From Hydrogenophaga aromaticivorans (GTDB lineage: Bacteria; Pseudomonadota; Gammaproteobacteria; Burkholderiales; Burkholderiaceae_C): 64,000 nucleotides of DNA. The translations under genes were made by a program, and so were the position numbers. The stretch covers positions 839,638 to 903,637 of the forward strand of contig NZ_VYGV01000006.1 in assembly GCF_013387465.1 (NCBI RefSeq), given 5' to 3'. A model generated the notes under the pieces. That model was not told the origin of the DNA, did not search any database, and was given only the letters and a program-made list of their open reading frames with translations. Position 1 is the first letter of the stretch; every line of letters begins with the position of its first letter. Shown one piece after another: positions 29,934 to 37,988 of the stretch.

Positions 29934-30833
29934 ATGACGCTGACCCACCTGCAACGGCTGGAAGCCGAGAGCATCCACATCATGCGAGAGGTCGTGGCCG
30001 AAACGGACAACCCGGTCATGCTCTACTCCATCGGCAAGGACAGCGCGGTCATGCTGCACCTGGCGATGAAGGCGTTCTACCCATCCAAACCCCCGTTCAA
30101 GCTGCTGCACGTGGACACGCGCTGGAAGTTCCGCGAGATGTACGCCTTCCGCGACCGCATGGCCAAAGAGCTGGGGCTGGAGCTGCTGGTGCACATCAAC
30201 CCGGACGGCATCGAGAAGGACATCAACCCCTTCACGCACGGTTCGGCGATCCACACGGACATCATGAAGACCGACGGCCTGAAACAAGCGCTCGATATCT
30301 ACGGTTTTGATGCGGCCTTTGGCGGTGCGCGCCGCGACGAAGAAAAGTCCCGCGCCAAGGAGCGCATTTTCTCGTTCCGCTCCGGGCAGCACCGCTGGGA
30401 CCCCAAGAACCAGCGCCCCGAGCTCTGGAAGCTCTACAACGCGCGCAAGCACAAGGGCGAGTCGATCCGCGTGTTCCCGATCTCGAACTGGACCGAGCTC
30501 GACATCTGGCAATACATCTACCTGCAGAACATCCCTATCGTGCCGCTGTACTACGCGGCCGAGCGCCCGGTGGTCCACCGGGACGGCACCCTGATCATGG
30601 TGGACGACGACCGCATGCCGCTCAAGCCGGGCGAAGTACCGTTGATGAAAAAGGTGCGCTTTCGCACCTTGGGCTGCTACCCGCTCACCGGCGCCGTGGA
30701 ATCCGAAGCCGCGACGCTGCCCGAGATCATCCAGGAGATGCTCCTGACCACCACCTCCGAACGCCAGGGCCGCGTGATCGACCACGATTCCGCCGCATCC
30801 ATGGAGAAGAAGAAGCAGGAAGGGTATTTCTGA
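29142..30833 (+). CDS. cysD: Sulfate adenylyltransferase subunit 2 with an in-frame transposase-like N-terminal extension
   Basis: CysD makes APS from sulfate and ATP together with CysN. Canonical CysD starts at ATG 29934 ([17 protein letters not shown]; 299 aa) with the PP-loop [13 protein letters not shown] and [19 protein letters not shown]. The frame is open for 264 further codons upstream to a TTG at 29142, which has GGGAG 6 nt before it, so translation could yield a 563-aa fusion. CysD itself has only a weak Shine-Dalgarno, and no stop separates the two parts. The cysNC start overlaps the stop (TGATG). Confidence 0.85.
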   Translation: MSGNQLTVEALNSQRRQAVQLRLEGHTLSAVKQVTQLSAPTIISAVKAFRAGGWAAVTVNPRRGRPAAQTSAFGPSLELALLRHMLSGDGPAAWNVNQVVLWFKEHGLVVGRTGILQWCRRIGLYLPDQTLPPGLLGHKCYRLRSFTLRLDPGHYQALGCRPVSRVAIDSRGAIHWRLHASDALQASDHLALWRPLVDASHKPTTLLLAGASTLQRLPEIAAWLQQRSGSVALQEPEGTDATDTPARPTTRHPLLSPQSSESPPMTLTHLQRLEAESIHIMREVVAETDNPVMLYSIGKDSAVMLHLAMKAFYPSKPPFKLLHVDTRWKFREMYAFRDRMAKELGLELLVHINPDGIEKDINPFTHGSAIHTDIMKTDGLKQALDIYGFDAAFGGARRDEEKSRAKERIFSFRSGQHRWDPKNQRPELWKLYNARKHKGESIRVFPISNWTELDIWQYIYLQNIPIVPLYYAAERPVVHRDGTLIMVDDDRMPLKPGEVPLMKKVRFRTLGCYPLTGAVESEAATLPEIIQEMLLTTTSERQGRVIDHDSAASMEKKKQEGYF

Positions 30834-32734
30834 TGGCACACGTTTCCGACCTCATCGCCACCGACATCGGCCAGTACCTCAAGGCCCACGAACACAAGAG
30901 CCTGCTGCGCTTCATCACCTGCGGCAGCGTGGACGACGGCAAGAGCACGCTCATCGGGCGCCTGCTCTACGAGTCCAAGATGCTGTTCGAAGACCAGTTG
31001 GCCGCGGTGGAAGCCGACTCGAAGAAATTCGGCACCCAGGGCGACGCCATCGACTTTGCCCTGCTGGTGGACGGCCTGGCCGCCGAGCGCGAACAGGGCA
31101 TCACCATCGACGTGGCCTACCGCTTCTTCTCCACCGACAAACGCAAGTTCATCGTCGCCGACACCCCCGGCCACGAGCAGTACACGCGCAACATGGTCAC
31201 CGGCGCCTCGACGGCCGACGTCGCCATCCTGATGGTGGACGCGCGCAAAGGCATCCTCACGCAGACGCGCCGCCACAGCTACCTCACCTCGCTGATCGGC
31301 ATCCGCCACACCGTGGTCGCCATCAACAAGATGGACCTGGTGGACTACAGCGAGAAAACCTACCGCAGGATCGTCGAAGACTTCGAAGCCTTCGCCAGGC
31401 AGATCGGCCTGAGCGACGTCACCTTCATCCCGTTGTCGGCCTTCAAGGGCGACAACATCATCGAGCCCAGCGACCGCATGCCCTGGTTCCACGGCACCAC
31501 GCTCATGGGCTACCTGGAAACGGTGGAAATCGACGAGGCACGCCAGCAGAAGACCCCGTTCCGCATGCCGGTGCAATGGGTCAACCGCCCCCACCTCGAC
31601 TTCCGCGGTTTCGCTGGCACCATCGCGGGCGGCATGGTGAAGGTCGGCGACCGCATCCGTGTCCAGCCCTCGGGCAAGGAAAGCACCGTTGAGCGCATCG
31701 TCACCTTCGATGGCGACCTGCAACAGGCCGTGGCCGGCCAGTCCATCACCTTGACCCTGACCGACGAGATCGACATCTCGCGCGGCGACATCCTCTCGCA
31801 GGCGCAAGCGCCCGCCGGCGTGGCCGACCAGTTCGAGACCACCATCGTCTGGATGCACGAAGAACCGCTCTTCCCCGGCCGCCCCTACCTGCTCAAGATC
31901 GGCACCAAGACCGTCACCGCCACCGTGACCGAGATCAAGTACCAGGTCAACGTCAACACCATGGAGCACATCGCAGCCAAGAAGCTCGATCTGAACGCCA
32001 TCGGCGTCTGCAACGTGAATCTCGACCGCGCCGTTGCCTTCGACCCCTACGCCGAAGACCGCGACACCGGCGGTTTCATCCTGATCGACCGCCTGTCCAA
32101 CAACACCGTGGGCGCCGGTCTGCTGCACTTCGCACTGCGCCGCAGCCAGAACATCCACCTGCAGCACGTGGACGTGCACAAGGCGGCGCGCAGCGAGCAA
32201 AAGGCCCAGAAACCCTGCGTGCTCTGGTTCACCGGTCTCTCCGGCGCCGGCAAATCCACCATCGCCAACCTGGTCGAAAAGAAGCTGTTTGCCATGGGGC
32301 GCCACACCTACCTGCTGGACGGCGACAACGTCCGCCATGGCCTGAACAAGGACCTCGGATTCACGGAAGAAGACCGTGTGGAGAACATCCGCCGCGTGGG
32401 CGAAGTCGCACGCCTCATGGTGGACGCCGGCCTGATCGTCCTCACCGCCTTCATCTCGCCGTTCAGGGCCGAACGCCAGCTGGCCCGCTCGCTGGTGGCC
32501 GAAGGCGAGTTCATCGAAGTGTTCGTGGACACACCGCTGGCCGTTGCCGAGGAGCGCGACGTCAAGGGCCTCTACAAAAAAGCCCGGCGCGGTGATCTGA
32601 AGAATTTCACCGGCATCGACTCGCCGTATGAACGCCCACAGAACGCGGAGGTGGTGCTGCCGGCTTCGACCATTTCATCCGAGGAAGCGGCCGAGCGCGT
32701 GATCGAGCTGCTGCGGGAGCGCGGCATCGTGTGA
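30833..32734 (+). CDS. cysNC: Bifunctional sulfate adenylyltransferase subunit 1 / adenylylsulfate kinase
   Basis: A 633-aa fusion of the CysN GTPase and CysC APS kinase. The GTPase part shows G1 [26 protein letters not shown] and NKMDLV. The kinase part begins after residue 455 with P-loop GLSGAGKST near 467, [11 protein letters not shown] and FISPFRAER. It activates sulfate to APS and then PAPS. It is coupled to cysD by a 1-nt overlap. Confidence 0.95.
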   Translation: MAHVSDLIATDIGQYLKAHEHKSLLRFITCGSVDDGKSTLIGRLLYESKMLFEDQLAAVEADSKKFGTQGDAIDFALLVDGLAAEREQGITIDVAYRFFSTDKRKFIVADTPGHEQYTRNMVTGASTADVAILMVDARKGILTQTRRHSYLTSLIGIRHTVVAINKMDLVDYSEKTYRRIVEDFEAFARQIGLSDVTFIPLSAFKGDNIIEPSDRMPWFHGTTLMGYLETVEIDEARQQKTPFRMPVQWVNRPHLDFRGFAGTIAGGMVKVGDRIRVQPSGKESTVERIVTFDGDLQQAVAGQSITLTLTDEIDISRGDILSQAQAPAGVADQFETTIVWMHEEPLFPGRPYLLKIGTKTVTATVTEIKYQVNVNTMEHIAAKKLDLNAIGVCNVNLDRAVAFDPYAEDRDTGGFILIDRLSNNTVGAGLLHFALRRSQNIHLQHVDVHKAARSEQKAQKPCVLWFTGLSGAGKSTIANLVEKKLFAMGRHTYLLDGDNVRHGLNKDLGFTEEDRVENIRRVGEVARLMVDAGLIVLTAFISPFRAERQLARSLVAEGEFIEVFVDTPLAVAEERDVKGLYKKARRGDLKNFTGIDSPYERPQNAEVVLPASTISSEEAAERVIELLRERGIV

Positions 32735-32804
32735 CGATCCTGACAGGGTCAACCGCCTTCGAGACAAGCGCACAACGGCTGCCCATGGGTTGAAACCAGG
32801 GCAC

Positions 32805-32849
32805 AAAAAGAAAAAGGGCTTGCTGCTAGATTTCTAGCAACAAGCCCTT
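32805..32849 (-). terminator. Strong minus-strand terminator, possibly of the ancestral tRNA-Pro
   Basis: A stem of up to 17 bp (AAGGGCTTG / CAAGCCCTT outer arms, one G-T pair) with a T-rich tail on the minus strand. It lies 4 nt from the left direct repeat of the island. Nothing on the minus strand to the right needs it except island transcripts or, before insertion, tRNA-Pro. Confidence 0.65.
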
Positions 32850-32853
32850 GAAA

Positions 32854-32866
32854 CGTGGCGGGATTC
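32854..32866. repeat. Left direct repeat, putative att site
   Basis: CGTGGCGGGATTC, identical to 47094-47106 in tRNA-Pro. The bases outside the repeat do not continue the tRNA 3' end, so the site is short and the assignment is tentative. Confidence 0.5.
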
Positions 32867-32923
32867 CAAGGAATCACCTAAGCAATTGATTTTATTGAAT
32901 ATCGTCCGTAGCAACGTAGTTTT

Positions 32924-32943
32924 GTTCCCCGTTTTGTTCCCCG
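32924..32943. repeat. Two GTTCCCCG repeats at island left end
   Basis: GTTCCCCG at 32924-32931 and 32936-32943. The same 8-mer occurs four times near the right end at 46886-46972. They may be integrase or excisionase arm sites. Between these repeats and the first gene at 33206 lies a decayed GIY-YIG fragment. Confidence 0.55.
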
Positions 32944-33039
32944 GTCGTGGCTCGGATACCCAGTTTCCGGGGTGCGTTTACGGATCGACTTTTCAGCTCA
33001 TTATTCGATGTGTCCAAAAAGCCACGATCTAACGCGGCA

Positions 33040-33160
33040 CGCGCGCCCTGGGTCGTAGGTCGCCGTCGTAATGGTCCCGTCCACAACCCGCTTTATCAAT
33101 GACGTGCAGCGGAACCAAAAACCACTCTCGGGGCCGCACATAGTGCAGGGTACCGCAGGT
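33040..33160 (-). pseudogene. Decayed 3' fragment of a GIY-YIG (T5orf172-type) gene
   Basis: On the minus strand one frame reads VRPREWFLVPLHVID, identical over that stretch to residues near the C-terminus of the intact GIY-YIG gene at 34.7 kb. A neighbouring frame continues GTITTATYDPGRA, like the intact GSITGMAYDPESA. The fragment has no start and is frameshifted. It is a remnant of a second, diverged copy. Confidence 0.7.
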
Positions 33161-33205
33161 GTACCGAGACACAAATGGGTGAAGTTCACGGAACCACCCC
33201 CCTAG

Positions 33206-33634
33206 CTACATGGTCAAACCAAGAGGGAGATTCCTCGCATCAAAGCCCATTGCCTGCAACTCTCGCCGGAAGTGCGTCATGGCCAGGGGATAGGCCTGGG
33301 CCACAAGCATGTACTGGTAGGACTCCTGTTCCATCAGTGGAGCCACCGTTGCCTCAGTCACTTCGGGCATGTAGTTGAATTTGGCCTCGTAGAGACCTTT
33401 GAACGACGCAGGCTCTGCGTTGCCTTGTTCGCTTTTGGCCTGCGCAATGAGCTCAATTTTCACGGCCGCTTGTAGCCCTGCACCCGATACCTTGGGCACG
33501 GCCAGCGCCATTTGAATGTCCTGCTGCAACTCCAAGGCCCATCGAGCGCCGTCGGCCTCAGCCCTGTTGTCGCCGTGGAAGGATAGAACCCGCAACGACG
33601 CCAAAATTGGGCGCGTGTTCATTTGCTCAAGCAT
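33206..33634 (-). CDS. SecB-like chaperone of a TAC module
   Basis: A 142-aa protein following a toxin-antitoxin pair. The pattern of an early LRVLSFHG strand, a long beta region (AAVKIELIAQAKSE), and the ending YMLVAQAYPLAMTHFRRELQ plus MGFDARNLPLGL parallels SecB (YCPNILFPYARE; FPQLNLAPVNF). In TAC systems a SecB-like chaperone protects the antitoxin through its C-terminal extension. The start ATG 33634 has GGAG 7 nt upstream and overlaps the antitoxin gene by 16 nt. Identity to SecB is low, so a fold check is needed. Confidence 0.65.
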   Translation of the reverse strand: MLEQMNTRPILASLRVLSFHGDNRAEADGARWALELQQDIQMALAVPKVSGAGLQAAVKIELIAQAKSEQGNAEPASFKGLYEAKFNYMPEVTEATVAPLMEQESYQYMLVAQAYPLAMTHFRRELQAMGFDARNLPLGLTM

Positions 33635-34191
33635 TGCACCTCTCCATGAGCAATTCGCCGGAACTCTCTGGGGTTGTAGACCTTATCCACCAGTGCGCCG
33701 TTATCTCGTGTTAGCGGCACACGGATAAGTTGTGGGCGAGCGGGAGCCACCACCTTCTCAACCACGAATTCGGCTCTCATGCCCTTCTCATCGACCAACT
33801 CCCAGAAAGCGGCAGCGCTACGACGGATGAGACGAAGTAAGGTGTCCATGGACTCCGACTGAGCTACGTCGTCGTTCTCGTACTTTGAGAATGCAACAGG
33901 GCCACCCCCAAACAATTCTGCAGCATTACCCTGGGTCAAGTTGTACTGCTGGCGCAATGCTGTGATCTCGGCGCCCGTGAGCAAGCCGTCTACCCTCTTG
34001 CGAAATGCCATCAGTACCCGCTTGTTCAGCTTGCTCTCGGCTGCCCCGGCAAAGTCCGAAGTGCAGGTGTCGCAAAGCTTGAAGTGCAAAGGCAGGGCTT
34101 CCTTTTGGCCTTTGTATTCGCTCTCAACCATTTGAACCTGCTCGGTGACATGGCCTTCACCGCAGATCGGGCAAAGTTCTTGTGCGCTCAT
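33619..34191 (-). CDS. MqsA/HigA-type antitoxin with long C-terminal extension
   Basis: A 190-aa antitoxin. The N-terminal zinc site is Cys7/Cys10 (CPIC) and Cys40/Cys43 (CDTC), as in MqsA/YgiT. An XRE-type HTH follows at about 69-121 (LTQGNAAELFGGGPVAFSKYEN). Residues of about 122-190 are an extra tail ending VYNPREFRRIAHGEVQCLSK, in the place of the chaperone-addiction region of TAC antitoxins. The Shine-Dalgarno AAAGGAG lies 7 nt before ATG 34191. The gene follows the toxin gene by 13 bp. Confidence 0.82.
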   Translation of the reverse strand: MSAQELCPICGEGHVTEQVQMVESEYKGQKEALPLHFKLCDTCTSDFAGAAESKLNKRVLMAFRKRVDGLLTGAEITALRQQYNLTQGNAAELFGGGPVAFSKYENDDVAQSESMDTLLRLIRRSAAAFWELVDEKGMRAEFVVEKVVAPARPQLIRVPLTRDNGALVDKVYNPREFRRIAHGEVQCLSK

Positions 34192-34204
34192 GGCGACACT
34201 CCTT

Positions 34205-34621
34205 TCAAGGGTGGCAAGACACCATCAGCACTAGGGTACCGGTCTTGCTCACTGCAAATTTCAAAAAATAATCCATCTGAAGGGCCTGCCCGGTGGCAGG
34301 CGCTCTCTCGAATCGACGAATGCTGTAGGCGTCGCACGCAGCGACAGCACCTTTGCCGTTTTCACACCATTCCGAATCAATGTAGTCCGACTTCTTCAGA
34401 CTACCTATGAGATCAGCGACCCGCTGTAGATCGTCGTCAAACCACTTACGTAAATCGTTACGACACTTATCTGTCCATGCCTTGAGCTTCTCTTCGTCTT
34501 GAACCAGCGCCTGCACCGCTGCCAGTTCATACAGCGGCCCTCTAGCTATCTTGATCCGCCCGGTACCGAGCACTGCGGGAGGATTGTTACTGTACTCTGA
34601 AAGAACGAAGATTTTTACCAT
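34205..34621 (-). CDS. Putative MqsR-like toxin of the TAC module
   Basis: A 138-aa protein first in the three-gene unit. The central part VADLIGSLKKSDYIDSEW and the ending YFLKFAVSKTGTLVLMVSCH resemble the VI..L...DFYKS and YLKI...VLIVSF pattern of MqsR mRNA interferases, with an N-terminal extension of about 40 aa. Toxin-first order is the rule for mqsRA and for TAC operons. An inverted repeat overlaps the start codon. The family call is by weak pattern match. Confidence 0.55.
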   Translation of the reverse strand: MVKIFVLSEYSNNPPAVLGTGRIKIARGPLYELAAVQALVQDEEKLKAWTDKCRNDLRKWFDDDLQRVADLIGSLKKSDYIDSEWCENGKGAVAACDAYSIRRFERAPATGQALQMDYFLKFAVSKTGTLVLMVSCHP

Positions 34622-34629
34622 CGTGGTAA
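34615..34629. promoter_or_regulatory. Palindrome TTACCA-N3-TGGTAA over the toxin start codon
   Basis: A perfect inverted repeat with 6-bp arms covering the ATG of the toxin gene. It is a likely autoregulatory operator for the XRE domain of the antitoxin. The promoter must lie within 34622-34684. Confidence 0.5.
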
Positions 34630-34684
34630 TTTTCGACCAACGGCCAAGGTTAAGGAGTGAGCGATGCTGGATGCAATTACAGCA

Positions 34685-35872
34685 CTATGAGTCTTGAACC
34701 AGTCTTGCTGACTCTGGGTCGTACGCCATTCCGGTGATCGATCCACTCACCAACAACGTCACCGCCTCGTCGATCACATGCAGCGGCACCAGGAACCACT
34801 CCCTGGGCCGCACAGGATGCCCGAAGCGGTCCTGGATCGTCAGGTCCAACTGGGCTGCAGCGAAGATGCGGTGAAACAGGTTCTCAAGCTTCGTGCGGTT
34901 GATGCCGGCCAGCTTGTAGGTCGCAACGATCTCCACCTCGGCAAGCAGGTACGTTGCCTCAAGAGCGGCATTGGCGATTCGGGTCTCGACCTTGCCACCG
35001 GTGACGCCGATCTTGTGGACCAACTCCCGGTGTTCGGACACATAGGGATGATCTGACTTGCTGCGCAGCACGTAGATGGTGCCGCTTTCAATGTCGCTCT
35101 CTTCCATGGTCTCGCCAAACAGAGGGCCCATTCCGGGGTCTGTGAGGCGTCGGCCAGTTTCGTCTTTGTACAAGGCTCGCTGCAGAGAGCGGCGCAGCAG
35201 GTTGCTCTCCGTGCCGTTTGAGTAGATGACGCGCAAGCGCGCATCGCTTTCGCCATTGGGGGCTTTGATCTGGTCGCCCACCTCGGCAACGTAGGCAAGC
35301 TGGCCACTCAAGATGAAGTAGTTGCCATTGAGGATGCTGGCATCGCGGCCAAACGGCAGGGCCTTTCGCACGCCGGATTTCAGCTCACGCTCCACCTGAT
35401 CAAACAGCGGTTGGAAACGCTCGAAATCAGCGCACGGGGTACGGTCTGCCACCTCTTCCGCTGCGCGTATGGCGGCGCTGGAACGCACATGCCGCAGCAC
35501 GGTGATGTCGTCTTCGGCCAGTGCGGCACTCTCGACACCCAACTCAGCCAGCAGCGCGTCTTCGTCGAGTGCATCGACATCGGCCACAGTACTGGAGGCA
35601 CTGGCAAGCATGCCAGGCCCGTCCAGCGCTGCCAGCAGGGCGTGCGCCTCCGGCAGCTTGCGCAACTGATCCAGCCTCACGGCATACAGCCGCTCGAAGA
35701 TGTCGCGGTCCTCGCCATGTTGCGGTGCGCGCCCGTGCGTATGATGAAAGCGCAGGATGTCTTCAAAGCCCGCGATGATGCGTTCTTCGCGCGGCGTACG
35801 GCTTGATGACTTGAGCGGTGTCACGTCAACGCCCAGCGCGTCCAGCAGTTCGTCGTCGTCCATGTCAGCCAT
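34685..35872 (-). CDS. GIY-YIG nuclease family protein (T5orf172/MUG113-like)
   Basis: A 395-aa protein from ATG 35872 (MADMDDDELLDALGVD), overlapping the helicase stop by 8 nt. The C-terminal third carries the GIY-YIG-like domain: GTIYVLRSKSDHP, then HKIGVTGGKVETRIANA and the conserved R-E-W end (RPREWFLVPLHVI). The acidic N-terminal part has two DALLAELGVE-like motifs that may be partner-binding helices. It is the third gene of the module and probably the nuclease. It resembles YeeC of the Bacillus yeeABC cluster. Confidence 0.8.
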   Translation of the reverse strand: MADMDDDELLDALGVDVTPLKSSSRTPREERIIAGFEDILRFHHTHGRAPQHGEDRDIFERLYAVRLDQLRKLPEAHALLAALDGPGMLASASSTVADVDALDEDALLAELGVESAALAEDDITVLRHVRSSAAIRAAEEVADRTPCADFERFQPLFDQVERELKSGVRKALPFGRDASILNGNYFILSGQLAYVAEVGDQIKAPNGESDARLRVIYSNGTESNLLRRSLQRALYKDETGRRLTDPGMGPLFGETMEESDIESGTIYVLRSKSDHPYVSEHRELVHKIGVTGGKVETRIANAALEATYLLAEVEIVATYKLAGINRTKLENLFHRIFAAAQLDLTIQDRFGHPVRPREWFLVPLHVIDEAVTLLVSGSITGMAYDPESARLVQDS

Positions 35873-37988
35873 TGGCGGCGCTCCCTTGTGCTTGCACTGC
35901 CTTTGCTTGGGCACGGTAGCGCGCAAAGGCGGCCACGCCTTCGGCCATGCGTTTCTCCCAGGCGTCGGCAGAGTTTATGTCCGGCAGGCGGCCACGCTCG
36001 TTCTTGAACTGCAAGGCCCTCTTGGACAGGTCGCGCGCTTCCTCCTCGGGGATGCTGACCTTCTTCGCCGCAATGGCGGCCTGAACCTGGCGCAGTGACT
36101 TCTCGTCCATCGCCTTGGCCAGCACCGCATAGGCGGCGTCGAAGGGGTTGATGCGGTCGATCAGGTCAATGTCAAGGTCTCGCACGTTGACGAACTTGCG
36201 CACACCGTCGAGCAGAGCCGTGCTGCCTTGCGCGGTGCTGCCGCCCGCTGCATCCGCCTGGGCCAGGGCCAGCTTCGCTTGCTGGGTGATGTTCATGGCG
36301 GCGATGGCGTGTTGCCGAATGGCCTCCTGGTCGCCCTCACTCAGCTCCGGGTAACGCTCGCGCACGATTTTGCCCATTCGCAACTGCGTCAGCTCTTCGG
36401 GCAAGGTGTTTTCCTTGTCGAACAGGCCGCGTTCCAGTGCGGTTTTGTCCTGCAAGAAGCTGGTCACCACCTCGTTCAAGTCTTCCTTGCAAATGCGAGT
36501 GGCTTCGGGCGTCACTGGCTTGGCCAGGCCGTTGATCTCGACGTGGTACTGGCCGGTGGCTTCGTTCACACCAACGTTGGTGCGACCTTCTTGGTAGCCC
36601 TCGCCGCCGTTGTAGACAAAGCCTCCTTGGGCGCCAGCATTCTTGGGCGTGAACTCATACCGCGGCGCCAGCACCTGCTCCATCAGCAAGCTGGCCGAAA
36701 TGGCCTTGAGCATGTCGTTGACAGCTTCGGTCACCGCGGACTGTTCGGCTGTCGGCTCGGCAATTAGATTGGTGAAACGCGAACGCTCCTTGCCTTTGGC
36801 GTCACGCGTGGCGCGGCCAATGATTTGTACGATCTCCGTCAGGCTGCTGCGGTAGCCGATAGTCAGTGCGTGTTCGCACCAGATCCAGTCGAAGCCTTCC
36901 TTGGCCATGCCCAGCGCGATGATCACGTCCACATGGTCGCGGTTGTCCTTTTGCGCCGGGTCTTTCAGCGCGCCCAGCACCCGGGTGCGCTTGGCCGCGT
37001 CGCTGTCATCCACCAGGTCTGCCACCTTCAGCACGCGGCCCTCTTTGGTCTGAACCAAATGAAAGCCGGTGACGGGATCAACACCTGTCCAGGTGCCCAG
37101 GCCGTGCATGATCTCGTCGACTTCGCGCTGCTTGTCCTTCAGGCTTTCGCGTGCGTTGACGTTGGGGATGTGGACGATAGTCTTTAGTGCCGGGTCGAGC
37201 ACCTTGGTAACCGCATCCACATAGGGGCCAGTGTAGAAAAAGTAGCCGATGTCCAGCGACTTGAGCCACTGGTATCCGTTGAGCTGCTCGTAGTAGGTAT
37301 AGGTGACCGTCTCGAACTTCGATTCATCGGCCGGGCCCAGCACGGCCTCGCTATCGCCCCGGAAATAAGAGCCAGTCATGGCCACCAGATGCACCTTCTC
37401 GCGGGCGATAAAGGCGCCCAACTGGCTGCCCAGCACGTTGTCCGGGTTGCTGGAGACGTGGTGGAACTCGTCGATTGCGATCAGGCGGCTGTCGAAAGCC
37501 GCGATGCCCATTTCTTCCACCGCGAAGCGGAAGGTCGCGTGCGTACAGACCAGCACCTTGTCGCTGCTGGCCAGGAACTGGCGCACCGCGGCCACTTTGG
37601 ACTTGGCCGCGCGAGGCTCGTCACCGCCTGGCGCGTTGCACAGGTTCCACTGCGGGGCTACCTGCCAATCCCAGTAGAAGCCGAAGCGGGTCAAGGCTTC
37701 GTCGGCAAAACTGCCACCGATGGACCGCTCGGGCACCACCACGATAGCCTGTTGCATGCCTTGGTTGTGCAGCTTGTCGAGCGCGATAAACATCAGCGCG
37801 CGGGACTTGCCCGAGGCCGGCGGCGACTTGATCAGCAGGTACTGTTCGCCCCGCTTGGCATAGGCACGCTCCTGCATGGCGCGCATGCCCAACTCATTGG
37901 CTTTGCTGGATGCGCCGGTGCGCGCAGTGGTGATGGATACCGAAGGCACGGTGTAGGCGTTGGTTGGGTTACTGGCTTGGTCGTTCAT
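35865..37988 (-). CDS. DEAD/DEAH-type superfamily 2 helicase of a defence module
   Basis: A 707-aa SF2 ATPase. Walker A is LIKSPPASGKSRAL near residues 53-66, Walker B is LIAIDEFHHVSS near 170-180, and motif VI is EIVQIIGRATRDAKG. It resembles the restriction-type helicases seen with island methyltransferases (YeeB-like). The start ATG 37988 overlaps the methyltransferase stop by 4 nt. A C-terminal helical region of about 250 aa is of unknown role. Confidence 0.87.
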   Translation of the reverse strand: MNDQASNPTNAYTVPSVSITTARTGASSKANELGMRAMQERAYAKRGEQYLLIKSPPASGKSRALMFIALDKLHNQGMQQAIVVVPERSIGGSFADEALTRFGFYWDWQVAPQWNLCNAPGGDEPRAAKSKVAAVRQFLASSDKVLVCTHATFRFAVEEMGIAAFDSRLIAIDEFHHVSSNPDNVLGSQLGAFIAREKVHLVAMTGSYFRGDSEAVLGPADESKFETVTYTYYEQLNGYQWLKSLDIGYFFYTGPYVDAVTKVLDPALKTIVHIPNVNARESLKDKQREVDEIMHGLGTWTGVDPVTGFHLVQTKEGRVLKVADLVDDSDAAKRTRVLGALKDPAQKDNRDHVDVIIALGMAKEGFDWIWCEHALTIGYRSSLTEIVQIIGRATRDAKGKERSRFTNLIAEPTAEQSAVTEAVNDMLKAISASLLMEQVLAPRYEFTPKNAGAQGGFVYNGGEGYQEGRTNVGVNEATGQYHVEINGLAKPVTPEATRICKEDLNEVVTSFLQDKTALERGLFDKENTLPEELTQLRMGKIVRERYPELSEGDQEAIRQHAIAAMNITQQAKLALAQADAAGGSTAQGSTALLDGVRKFVNVRDLDIDLIDRINPFDAAYAVLAKAMDEKSLRQVQAAIAAKKVSIPEEEARDLSKRALQFKNERGRLPDINSADAWEKRMAEGVAAFARYRAQAKAVQAQGSAANG

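Noticed and set aside
30677..32338. 553-codon open frame antisense to cysNC
   Set aside because: Val/Asp/His-rich mirror sequence; the plus strand encodes clear CysN and CysC motifs.
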